Shown here in pieces: positions 7,031-13,292 of a stretch of DNA of 18,956 bases (position 1 is its first letter; each line of letters opens with the position of its first letter). Below the pieces are notes generated by a model. The model was not told the origin of the DNA, searched no databases, and worked only from the letters and a program-made list of their open reading frames with translations. The DNA comes from CAZFDT01 sp964518335 (GTDB lineage: Bacteria; Planctomycetota; Phycisphaerae; Phycisphaerales; Phycisphaeraceae): positions 1 through 18,956 of the forward strand of contig CAZFDT010000098.1 in the NCBI GenBank assembly GCA_964518335.1, in the 5' to 3' direction. The position numbers and the translations under genes were made by a program.

Positions 7031-7951
7031 TCAACTGCCGGAGGTTGCGCTGGCATGATCCAGAAACGTGCTCAGCCCCGGCCTGAACACGACCTTGTCA
7101 TCGACGACCAGCAGTTTCTCATCCAGGAACATCTGCACCGCATCGCTGAGCACGCGGGCCTCCAGGGCCTGACCCTTGGCCTTGACGTCCTCGGCGGTGT
7201 CCTTGCCCACGTCGATGTGAAACACGTCCTGCAAAATGATCGGCCCCTCGTCGAGGTTCTCGGTGACGAAGTGGGCCGTGCAGCCGGTGACGCGCACCCC
7301 CTGCTCCCACGCCTGCATGTAGGGCTTGGCGCCGGGGAAATAGGGCAGCAGCGACGGGTGTATGTTGATGATCCGCCCTCGAAACGCCGCCACGATCTTC
7401 TCATCGACGATCTGCATGTACCGCGCCAGCACCACCAGGTCCACCTGCCGCTTCTGCAACTGCGTCAGCAGCCACCCCATGTGCGCCGCCTTGTCGCCCT
7501 CGACCGACCCCGCGATCGGCATCGACTCGAACGGCAGACCCGCCGCCTCCGCAATCGGCCTCAAATCCCCATGGTTCCCCAGCACGCAGTCAATCTCCCC
7601 TCGACCCTTGAACTTCCCCAGCTTCTGGTCCTCGATCAGCGTCTCCAGACAGTGCGGCTCCTTGCTCACCAGCACCGCCACCTTCTTCACCCGCTTGCGG
7701 TCGTGCAGGCTCACCCGCACGTCCATCCCGATCGAACCCCCCAGCTTCAGCAAATCCGTGATCAACTCGTCCAGACTGCACGTCATCTCCGCCAGGTCCA
7801 CCAGCATGTCCATGATGAACGTGCCCCGAACCACCTGCTGCTCCAGGTCCTCGATGTTGATCCCCCGCTCCGCCACGTGCGTGGCAAACCGCGCCACTAC
7901 CCCCTTCTGGTCAGCACCCGACACACTCACCACCGCAAGTAGCTTGGCCAT
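7031..7951 (-). CDS. purU: Formyltetrahydrofolate deformylase
   Basis: PurU hydrolyses 10-formyltetrahydrofolate to tetrahydrofolate and formate, supplying formate for PurT-dependent purine synthesis and balancing one-carbon pools in the cytosol. The 306-residue protein has an N-terminal ACT domain (about 4-80; VVSVSGADQKGVVARFATHV), which in this family senses glycine or methionine. The formyltransferase-type catalytic domain follows, with the triad Asn196 and His198 (in NIHPSLLPYFPGAKPY) and Asp234 (in HFVTENLDEGPII). The ACT domain separates PurU from PurN. The length is slightly above the common 280-290. The start ATG at 7951 lies 7 bases behind a TACAAT -10 element, and no Shine-Dalgarno is evident. 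A perfect DnaA box covers the expected -35 position. A short hairpin (7011-7023) lies between this and the convergent gene. Confidence 0.96.
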   Translation of the reverse strand: MAKLLAVVSVSGADQKGVVARFATHVAERGINIEDLEQQVVRGTFIMDMLVDLAEMTCSLDELITDLLKLGGSIGMDVRVSLHDRKRVKKVAVLVSKEPHCLETLIEDQKLGKFKGRGEIDCVLGNHGDLRPIAEAAGLPFESMPIAGSVEGDKAAHMGWLLTQLQKRQVDLVVLARYMQIVDEKIVAAFRGRIINIHPSLLPYFPGAKPYMQAWEQGVRVTGCTAHFVTENLDEGPIILQDVFHIDVGKDTAEDVKAKGQALEARVLSDAVQMFLDEKLLVVDDKVVFRPGLSTFLDHASATSGS

Positions 7952-7958
7952 GCCGCGG

Positions 7959-7964
7959 ATTGTA
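7959..7964 (-). promoter_or_regulatory. Candidate -10 element (TACAAT) of a leaderless purU promoter
   Basis: On the minus strand TACAAT ends 7 bases before the purU ATG. The intervening CCGCGGC has no ribosome-binding character. The region 17 bases further upstream, where a -35 would sit, is occupied by a DnaA box rather than TTGACA. Confidence 0.5.
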
Positions 7965-7981
7965 ACGCCTCCCCCCGGAAG

Positions 7982-7990
7982 TTATCCACA
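7982..7990 (+). promoter_or_regulatory. DnaA box (TTATCCACA, perfect) over the purU -35 region
   Basis: The nonamer TTATCCACA matches the DnaA-box consensus exactly. With the purU -10 at 7964-7959 and a 17-base spacer, the -35 would fall at 7982-7987, so DnaA bound here would directly contact or block polymerase. DnaA regulation of nucleotide-metabolism genes such as nrd is known in other bacteria. Regulation of purU here is an inference. Confidence 0.55.
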
Positions 7991-8164
7991 GGAATCGGGT
8001 AGCCCCCGCTAATCGGAATCACTGGGTTTTCACCTTCACCAGTCGATGCGCCGGCCACGTCGGCAGTGGTCCTCTGCGGAGCTGGCTGAGGTGTGATGTG
8101 AAGACCCACCCTGGCATGCGACCCGCTCCCATGGCCGTGCAACCCCTGACCCCCGCGCCCGTCC

Positions 8165-8224
8165 CATTTTGCCCTTTGCCCTATGCATTTTGCCTTTTCC
8201 TTCCGACACCCGACACCCGACACC
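8165..8224. repeat. Short tandem-repeat patch
   Basis: CATTTTGCC occurs at 8165-8173 and again at 8186-8194, with related TTTGCC words between and after them. CGACACC then occurs as three exact tandem copies at 8204-8224. The patch is far less balanced in base use than its surroundings, being pyrimidine-rich on the plus strand. It is too short and too degenerate to be a CRISPR array. Confidence 0.6.
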
Positions 8225-8438
8225 CGCTCCTCCCCCCCCGTCCACTGCAACGCTTCATTCTACCCCCGCCCGGCGCGGCGCATAGTCCTCGCGGGGGAAA
8301 ATTCCGGGGGTCTGGCGGACAACGCCGCGAGGCGCTGCGGTGGCGGATACGATGCCGTCGCATCATTGCCGCGGGAATTCTCTCATGCGTCGCCTCAGGC
8401 CGTGCCCGCCACCCACCCGTCCGTGGATAGGATCATCC

Positions 8439-8672
8439 ATGATCAGCCTCCTTGCCGTGATCGGTTGCTCACCAACCACAACCCTGCGCGACAGCCGAGG
8501 CCGATTCCTTAATCCCCGTCCCAACAACGGTTACACACTAACCAAGTGCCATTCGATCCTGACACCTTATCTTCTCCCCCGAACCCGGCGCGGCGTGCGC
8601 GATGGTGATGGCGTCGCTGGCGCTGATGGCACGCCGACGCACCCTGCGATCGACATGACACTCACGCGATGA
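8439..8672 (+). CDS. Possible small lipoprotein-like ORF (weak)
   Basis: The 77-codon frame begins MISLLAVIGCSPTT, in which VIGC could be a lipobox. TAGGAT (8428-8433) ends 5 bases before the ATG, the same -10-to-start arrangement seen at other genes in the window. Against it, the N-terminus lacks the usual positive charge, the remainder (rich in Arg, Pro and Thr) shows no domain, and the frame is also open upstream to 8340. It may well be a chance frame in a degraded intergenic region. Confidence 0.2.
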   Translation: MISLLAVIGCSPTTTLRDSRGRFLNPRPNNGYTLTKCHSILTPYLLPRTRRGVRDGDGVAGADGTPTHPAIDMTLTR

Positions 8673-8829
8673 ACCCCGACTCGTAAGACTTCGGGATCAC
8701 TGACAGGACTTCCTCACATCTGATGGACGAGAAGAAAAGGGATAGGAGTTCATCCATCGGCGGCGTCTTTGCGAGGTCGGCCGCGGCGGCGGAGGGTTTC
8801 GAGTAGGCCCAGGCGACCGGGCGGTTCAT
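8662..8829 (-). CDS. Possible short ORF or gene remnant (weak)
   Basis: A 55-codon frame contains MDELLSLFFSSIRCEEVLSV and IPKSYESGFIA at its end, a balanced composition unlike the arginine-rich chance frames around it. The overlapping -1/+2 frame reads GLLETLRRRGRPRK, an AT-hook-like string, before a stop. The two frames together could be remains of a frameshifted gene. No ribosome site, promoter or family was recognised. Confidence 0.2.
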   Translation of the reverse strand: MNRPVAWAYSKPSAAAADLAKTPPMDELLSLFFSSIRCEEVLSVIPKSYESGFIA

Positions 8830-8876
8830 GACGGCGTGGCGGGTGAGGCGGGTGGGGCGGGTTCAGGCAGATCGCG

Positions 8877-8971
8877 GCCGGGACGCTACAATTCCGCGTC
8901 CTTCGTCAGCCTCCCTCACAGCCGGGAGCCTGGGGCTCCCCGGGCCGGGGACGCGTAGCGTCCCGGCTGTG
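8877..8971. repeat. GC-rich compound inverted repeat upstream of typA
   Basis: Outer arms CACAGCCGGGA (8917-8927) and TCCCGGCTGTG (8961-8971) are exact inverted complements. Inside are GGGAGCC/GGCTCCC (8924-8930 with 8934-8940), the C4G3-C2G4 palindrome at 8938-8950, and GGGACGC/GCGTCCC. A 13-base string, GCCGGGACGCTAC at 8877-8889, is the exact complement of 8955-8967, so alternative pairings exist. TACAAT at 8887-8892 is a possible typA -10, which would put the hairpins in the typA leader. The element may be a dispersed repeat or a leader structure. Confidence 0.65.
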
Positions 8972-9003
8972 TGCGTTTTGCACGAGACCCGCGAGAACTG
9001 CTT

Positions 9004-10890
9004 ATGCCGTCCATGCCGCCGAGCCTGATTCGTAATGTCGCCATCATCGCCCACGTGGACCACGGCAAGACCACGCTGGTGGATCGGCTGCTGTATCAGT
9101 CGGGGATGTTCCGCACGGAGGAGTTGGACAAGCTGGCGGGGGGGCAGCACGGGCTGATCATGGACTCCAACCCGCTGGAGCGGGAGCGGGGGATCACGAT
9201 CCTGTCGAAGAACTGCGAGGTGCATTACGCGGCGTTGGACGGGCAGACGTACAAGATCAACGTGATCGACACGCCGGGGCACGCCGATTTCGGGGGCGAG
9301 GTCGAGCGGGTGCTGAAGATGGCCGACGGCGTGCTGCTGGTGGTCGATGCGTTCGAGGGTCCGATGCCGCAGACGCGGTTCGTGCTGAGCAAGGCGTTGG
9401 AGAACCACCTCAAGCCGATTGTCGTGATCAACAAGATCGATCGTCCCGACGCCCGGCCGGACCACGTGGCGACGGAGGTGTTCGACCTGCTGGTGGAGTT
9501 GGACGCCGACGACGACGCGCTGGATTTTCCGCTGATTTATGCCGCGGCGCGGGACGGGTGGGCGACGACGAAGCTCGAGGAGCGCAAGAGCGATCTGCGT
9601 GAGCTGTTCGAGGCGATCGTCACGCACGTGCCGGCCCCGGAGCTGGACGCGACGGCGCCGCTGCAGATGCTGGTGACCACGCTGGACTACAGCGACTTCG
9701 TCGGGCGGATCGCCATCGGGCGGGTGATGGCGGGCACGCTCAAGAAGGGTCAGAGCGTTGCCGTGATCGATCGTGATGGGAAGATCACGAAGCAGCGTGC
9801 GATGCAGGTGCTCACGTTCGAGGGTCTTGGCCGCAAGGACGCCGAGGACGTCGCCGCGGGCGACGTGTGCGCCGTCGTCGGGCTCGACCCGATCGACATC
9901 GGCAACACGATCGCCGACGTGGACAACCCCATCGCGCTGCCGACGATCCACGTCGATGAGCCGACGCTGACGATGACCTTCCGCGTCAACGACAGCCCCT
10001 TCGCCGGGCAGGACGGGCAGTACGTGACGAGCCGGCAGATCCGCCAGCGGTTGGAGAAGGAGTTGCAGAGCAACGTGGCGTTGCGGGTCGATTTCACGCA
10101 GGCCGACGAGTTCGAGGTGAGCGGTCGCGGGCTGATGCACCTGGGGATCCTGCTGGAGAACATGAGGCGCGAGGGGTTCGAGCTCAGCGCGGGCAAGCCG
10201 CAGGTGATCTTCCACGACAACCACGGTCGCAAGGAAGAGCCGATCGAGCTGCTGGTGGTGGATTGCCCGAAGGAATGCACCAACAGCGTGATGGCGCTGG
10301 TGGGCGAGCGACGGGCGGAGGTGGTGAAGATGGATGCGAAGCCGGGCACGACGGGCTTTGCGCATCTGGAGTTCACGATCCCCGCGCGGGGTCTGATCGG
10401 TCTGCGCAGCCGGCTGCTCACGGCGACGCAGGGCCAGGCGATCATGCACCACGTGTTTTCGCACTACGAGCCGATGCGCGGCCCGGTGCCGCAGCGCCAG
10501 GCGGGCGTCATGATCGCCACCGAGGGCGGGCGCGTCACCGCCTACGCGCTCGACGGCCTCTACGATCGCGGGTTCTTCTTCATCCGCCCCGGCGACCAGG
10601 TGTACGAAGGCCAGATCGTCGGCGAGCACTGCAAGGACAACGACATTACCGTGAACCCCACGCGGCTCAAGCAGCTCTCGAACATGCGCACCACGAGCAA
10701 GGACGACGCCGCCCGCATCCGCCCGGCGCGCGACATGAGCCTCGAAGCCTGCCTCGAATACATCCAGGACGACGAGCTGGTCGAGATCACGCCCAAGTCG
10801 GTCCGCATGCGCAAGCGTCAGCTCAAGGAAAGCGACCGCAAGCGCGCCGAGCGCCGCGCCGCCGAGCTGGCCGCGGCGGCGGTGGGGTGA
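9004..10890 (+). CDS. typA: Translational GTPase TypA/BipA
   Basis: TypA (BipA) is a ribosome-associated GTPase of the EF-G-like superfamily that assists 50S assembly and stress adaptation. The 628 residues are slightly longer than the usual 605-615. The G motifs are G1 AHVDHGKT (16-23), switch I ERERGITI (59-66), G3 DTPGH (89-93) and G4 NKID (143-146). Beta-barrel and EF-G-like domains follow, including the family-typical GRGLMHLGILLENMRREGFE and the C-terminal domain ending in a lysine/arginine-rich helix (KSVRMRKRQLKESDRKRAER). The frame opens upstream at 8971 inside a palindromic repeat. The ATG at 9004 is preferred because the upstream residues do not resemble the family; 9013 is an alternative. 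The ribosome site is weak (GCGAGAA). A palindromic repeat follows the gene. Confidence 0.97.
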   Translation: MPSMPPSLIRNVAIIAHVDHGKTTLVDRLLYQSGMFRTEELDKLAGGQHGLIMDSNPLERERGITILSKNCEVHYAALDGQTYKINVIDTPGHADFGGEVERVLKMADGVLLVVDAFEGPMPQTRFVLSKALENHLKPIVVINKIDRPDARPDHVATEVFDLLVELDADDDALDFPLIYAAARDGWATTKLEERKSDLRELFEAIVTHVPAPELDATAPLQMLVTTLDYSDFVGRIAIGRVMAGTLKKGQSVAVIDRDGKITKQRAMQVLTFEGLGRKDAEDVAAGDVCAVVGLDPIDIGNTIADVDNPIALPTIHVDEPTLTMTFRVNDSPFAGQDGQYVTSRQIRQRLEKELQSNVALRVDFTQADEFEVSGRGLMHLGILLENMRREGFELSAGKPQVIFHDNHGRKEEPIELLVVDCPKECTNSVMALVGERRAEVVKMDAKPGTTGFAHLEFTIPARGLIGLRSRLLTATQGQAIMHHVFSHYEPMRGPVPQRQAGVMIATEGGRVTAYALDGLYDRGFFFIRPGDQVYEGQIVGEHCKDNDITVNPTRLKQLSNMRTTSKDDAARIRPARDMSLEACLEYIQDDELVEITPKSVRMRKRQLKESDRKRAERRAAELAAAAVG

Positions 10891-10927
10891 GGGTTGGCCT
10901 CTTCAAACGTGTATGACAAGTGCGGTT

Positions 10928-10998
10928 CACGCCGGGGCTGAGTCCTCGAAGCCCCGGATCCGGACCTTCGCCCCCGGAAATGCCTCAGGTCCGGCGTG
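10928..10998. repeat. Palindromic repeat element, copy 2 (3' of typA)
   Basis: The left arm CACGCCGGGGCTGAG (10928-10942) pairs with the right arm CTCAGGTCCGGCGTG (10984-10998) at 13 of 15 positions. An inner hairpin CCGGGGCT/AGCCCCGG (10932-10939 with 10950-10957) is perfect. The right arm and the core string CCGGACCTTCG are identical to copy 1 at 1555-1620. The element lies between typA (plus) and the convergent operon ending at 11021. Confidence 0.75.
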
Positions 10999-11020
10999 GG
11001 ACCGGTTCTCACACACGTTC

Positions 11021-11521
11021 TTACTTCTTCGGCGGAATCGCCTGCCAGCGCACGAACAGGATCAGGCAGACAAGGGCGTACGCCCCGGCGGGGACGGCCG
11101 CGGCCAGGGCGAGCTTCCACTGGCTCGACTCGGGCCCGATCAGCTCGAACCCGTGTTGCGTGGTCTTGTGGACGCGGGCTTCGACGATGGCGCGATCGAG
11201 CATTTCGTCGCGGAAGATCAGGTTCTCGTCGTAGAGCTGCACCTCGGCCAGGTCCGCCAGTCGCAGGGGCGGGTCCAGAGGCCACACCAGCCCGTTGCCG
11301 ATCGGGCGGTTGGCGTACGTGGGCAACTGCACCCGCTCGCCGGAGTGCAACTGCAGCACCAGGTAGTAGTCGGGCTTGCTCGGCAGGCGCAGCTCCGGCA
11401 TCGACGAGAGCTTCGTCACCCGGATCGCCTCGACCACGCCCGGCGGGGCGTAGTAGTAGCCGTAACCCACGGCCGCACCGGCGACGAGCATCGCCACGAT
11501 CGACTGCAGCAGCCACTTCAT
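11021..11521 (-). CDS. Bitopic-looking membrane protein of unknown function, partner of PqiA-like protein
   Basis: The 166-residue protein is not recognised. It has an N-terminal membrane helix (about 4-22, LLQSIVAMLVAGAAVGYG), a roughly 110-residue extracytoplasmic domain, and a C-terminal helix (about 138-158, ALAAAVPAGAYALVCLILFV) followed by a short basic tail ending PPKK. Its ATG overlaps the stop of the PqiA-like gene by 4 bases, so both are very likely made together. The frame is open far upstream, but that part is antisense to or out of frame with the PqiA-like gene and is not coding. Pqi systems elsewhere pair PqiA with MCE proteins that handle envelope lipids. This partner has no visible MCE domain, so any envelope role is a guess. 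Confidence 0.8.
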   Translation of the reverse strand: MKWLLQSIVAMLVAGAAVGYGYYYAPPGVVEAIRVTKLSSMPELRLPSKPDYYLVLQLHSGERVQLPTYANRPIGNGLVWPLDPPLRLADLAEVQLYDENLIFRDEMLDRAIVEARVHKTTQHGFELIGPESSQWKLALAAAVPAGAYALVCLILFVRWQAIPPKK

Positions 11522-11997
11522 GACTCGTCCTCCAGCGCGCCCACGTCCACGCACAGCCCCGCCGCCATCGACACCAGCGCCGCCGCCAGAAAACAGAACG
11601 TTCCCCACCGCGCCTCGACCGTCGCCAGCCCCTCGACCTTGAACACGAGGATCAGCAGCGCCACCACCACCACGTCCACCAGCGAGAATCGGGCCGTACG
11701 CTCGGCGACGGCGTGCATCCACCGCCGCGCCGCCGGCGACGCCGCCACCAGCCGCGACGTGCCCGCCAGGATCAGCACCAGCTTCGCCAGCGGGAACGCC
11801 ACGCTGAACAAGAGCAGCAGCCCCGCCAGCACGTGCTTGCCCTCGTCCGCCAGCGCTCCGATCCCGCCCAGCAACGAAAACGTCCGACCCCCGTCCGGCC
11901 GCGTCACGCTCATGAACGGCCCGACAAACGCCGCTGCGAACAACACCCCCGCCACCACCACCAGCGTCGCCGCGTTGCGGTTGTCCACCAGGCGCAT
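11518..11997 (-). CDS. PqiA-like membrane protein (single domain)
   Basis: The 159-residue protein has four predicted membrane helices (about 10-28, 56-79, 105-121 and 132-150). It carries the PqiA-domain landmarks FPLAKLVLILAG, RFSLVDVVVVALLILVFK, and LATVEARWG followed by a small-residue helix (LAAALVSMAAG). Classical PqiA is about twice as long with two such domains and has cytosolic zinc-binding cysteines. This version has one domain and lacks CxxC pairs, as in YebS-like half-size relatives. It is the first gene of a two-gene unit with the overlapping downstream gene. TAAGAT ends 6 bases before the ATG, with no Shine-Dalgarno visible. Confidence 0.85.
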   Translation of the reverse strand: MRLVDNRNAATLVVVAGVLFAAAFVGPFMSVTRPDGGRTFSLLGGIGALADEGKHVLAGLLLLFSVAFPLAKLVLILAGTSRLVAASPAARRWMHAVAERTARFSLVDVVVVALLILVFKVEGLATVEARWGTFCFLAAALVSMAAGLCVDVGALEDES

Positions 11998-12003
11998 GAC
12001 GCC

Positions 12004-12009
12004 ATCTTA
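12004..12009 (-). promoter_or_regulatory. Candidate -10 element (TAAGAT) of a leaderless promoter
   Basis: On the minus strand TAAGAT is followed by GGCGTC and then the ATG of the PqiA-like gene. The hexamer matches four of six -10 positions and has the six-base spacing seen at other genes here. No -35 is recognised. Confidence 0.35.
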
Positions 12010-12068
12010 TCAACCCGTCGGGGGCGGCATGGTCGCGCCCCCCGCACCGGGATGGCGCGGGGCGTCAG

Positions 12069-12092
12069 GCCGGCGGCAGGTTTGCCGCCGGC
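12069..12092. repeat. Hairpin downstream of the prepilin-like gene
   Basis: GCCGGCGGCA and TGCCGCCGGC form a perfect 10-base stem with a GGTT loop. It lies about 80 bases beyond the prepilin-like stop and before the PqiA-like promoter. No T-tract follows on the minus strand, so it could be an mRNA 3'-end stabiliser or a factor-dependent terminator. The rest of 12010-12172 shows nothing else. Confidence 0.5.
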
Positions 12093-12172
12093 TGTTGATG
12101 CACGCACAACTGCTGCAAGACCAAGAGGAGTGTGGCTGGAACGCCATGAGCGAATGGCGAATGCATGGCCGA

Positions 12173-12913
12173 TCAGCGCGCGTAAACGCCCCAATGCATC
12201 GAGTCGCTGGCCGTTTTCCAGATCGTCGTCGTGCTGCCTGACGACTGTGTGTTGCCCGCCACCGTGTCCACGGTGGACACATGCGAGTCAGCAAAAAGAA
12301 CGTTCACCTTCTGCTCGCCGTGATGACGATCGTCGAGACTGCCGATCGACACCGTCGGGACACGCGAGGTCGGCTCACTCATGATGACGATGTTGCTGAC
12401 GCTGGGCAGTCCGTCAGTTCGGATGTGATCGATCGTACTGCTCCTGTTGGGGCCGTAGGTTCCCGTGCCGTTGAGAATTGCATTCCACGCATAGTCAAAA
12501 GCGTTGCCGCCGCCCGTGACTGCGGGTGGACCATAGAGCACGCGCGCCGTGTTGCACCACCAGATGTTCTGGTTCTTGTACATGGTCGGGTTGGCGGTCC
12601 CATCAAACACCTGGTGATAGCGCGAGGCGTTCACATAAGTGGGCAGTTCGTTGTACCAGGCGCCGGGATCGGGGCCGGTCGATGGATTAGACAAATTGTT
12701 CTCGCCGGGCAGGTAGGACTTGTAGTCGTTCATGTAGGCCGCCGCCGCGATGCCCCACTGCCGCAACGCACTGAGACAGGTGGTGGAGCGGCCCGACTCC
12801 CGCGCTGTACCCAGCGCCGGCAGCAGGATGCCGATCAGCAGCGCGATGATGCTGATGACCACCAGCAGCTCGATCAGCGTGAAGGCCCGTTCGCGTGGGA
12901 GACGTCCGATCAT
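12173..12913 (-). CDS. Prepilin-type N-terminal cleavage/methylation protein (H-X9-DG-like)
   Basis: The 246-residue protein begins with a type IV pilin/type II secretion leader: MIGRLPRERA, then FTLIELLVVISIIALLIG. Cleavage is expected before Phe11, and Glu15 is the required +5 glutamate. The mature body resembles the large planctomycete family of pseudopilin-like secreted proteins, with CLSALRQWGIAAAAYMNDY after the helix and DRHHGEQKVNVLFADSHV near the C-terminus. That last segment corresponds to the H-X9-DG motif, but with DS in place of DG and one extra residue between the nearest His and Asp. AAGGA lies 7 bases before the ATG at 12913. The frame is open to 13147, but the upstream part covers a dispersed repeat. 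The gene stands alone. Its partners in pilus or secretion machinery are not in the window. Confidence 0.9.
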   Translation of the reverse strand: MIGRLPRERAFTLIELLVVISIIALLIGILLPALGTARESGRSTTCLSALRQWGIAAAAYMNDYKSYLPGENNLSNPSTGPDPGAWYNELPTYVNASRYHQVFDGTANPTMYKNQNIWWCNTARVLYGPPAVTGGGNAFDYAWNAILNGTGTYGPNRSSTIDHIRTDGLPSVSNIVIMSEPTSRVPTVSIGSLDDRHHGEQKVNVLFADSHVSTVDTVAGNTQSSGSTTTIWKTASDSMHWGVYAR

Positions 12914-13020
12914 GGGATGTTCCTTCGTCGAGAGAGGGTCGCACGATCCGCGACACAGGAATCCTACGGCCCTCGCACCCGAAAAACCACCCCCGGAAAT
13001 CTGAACCCGCAAGTCCGAAA

Positions 13021-13132
13021 GTAGGGTGGGTCGAGTCTTCGAGGCCCACCGTCGATCGCCGGTTGCCGATGCGCGCCATCGTTGCCGTGACGCTCGCTTC
13101 GTGGTGGGCCTCGCCGACTCGGCCCACCCTAC
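13021..13132. repeat. 112-bp palindromic dispersed-type repeat (GTAGGGTGGG ... CCCACCCTAC)
   Basis: Arms 13021-13050 and 13103-13132 are inverted complements at 27 of 30 positions, starting GTAGGGTGGG and ending CCCACCCTAC. Each arm is itself partly self-complementary (GGTGGG with CCCACC). The centre is non-coding. It lies about 110 bases upstream of the prepilin-like start and could affect its transcription. The form is that of a REP or MITE-like element; only one copy is in this window. Confidence 0.7.
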
Positions 13133-13235
13133 CTGCCGACCTCGCACGCGCTTCTATATACCCCCGGCATGTTGGCGTCGTGTGAGCGGGCCCGCGTTCG
13201 AACGCGCTTGCCCAGGTTCTCACGGCCGCCAACCC

Positions 13236-13266
13236 AAAAAGAAACGGGGCCGCGTCAACGGCCCCG
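13236..13266 (-). terminator. Intrinsic terminator of the PEP-CTERM gene
   Basis: On the minus strand CGGGGCCG and CGGCCCCG (13266-13259 with 13252-13245) form a perfect 8-base stem with a six-base loop, followed by TTTCTTTTT. It starts about 27 bases beyond the stop codon at 13293. This is the clearest factor-independent terminator in the window. Confidence 0.85.
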
Positions 13267-13292
13267 CTTGGGGTATCACACGTGCGTCACCG

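Larger units (their letters stand above)
7991..8876. other. Intergenic region without a convincing gene
   Basis: The stretch between the purU promoter and the typA leader contains a short-tandem-repeat patch (8165-8224), runs of C (about 8231-8240), and two weak small open frames described separately. Other frames of about 100 codons here are low-complexity, arginine- and proline-rich and lack family resemblance. No tRNA or recognised RNA structure was found. The mixture of sequence textures suggests accumulated debris or repeats rather than one function. Confidence 0.5.

Noticed and set aside
8165..8224. CRISPR-like repeat array
   Set aside because: Units are only 7-9 bases with no spacers of constant length; CGACACC is directly tandem.
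7927..8250. A 107-codon minus-strand frame overlapping the start of purU
   Set aside because: It overlaps the purU start and promoter, is derived from low-complexity repeats, and shows no domain.
8863..10629. A 588-codon open frame on the minus strand opposite typA
   Set aside because: It is the antisense shadow of a high-GC gene: the product is rich in His, Arg and Leu with no family pattern, and typA on the other strand has complete GTPase motifs.
12914..13147. N-terminal extension of the prepilin-like protein
   Set aside because: The frame is open, but it crosses a dispersed palindromic repeat, while the ATG at 12913 has a ribosome site and begins a canonical prepilin leader.
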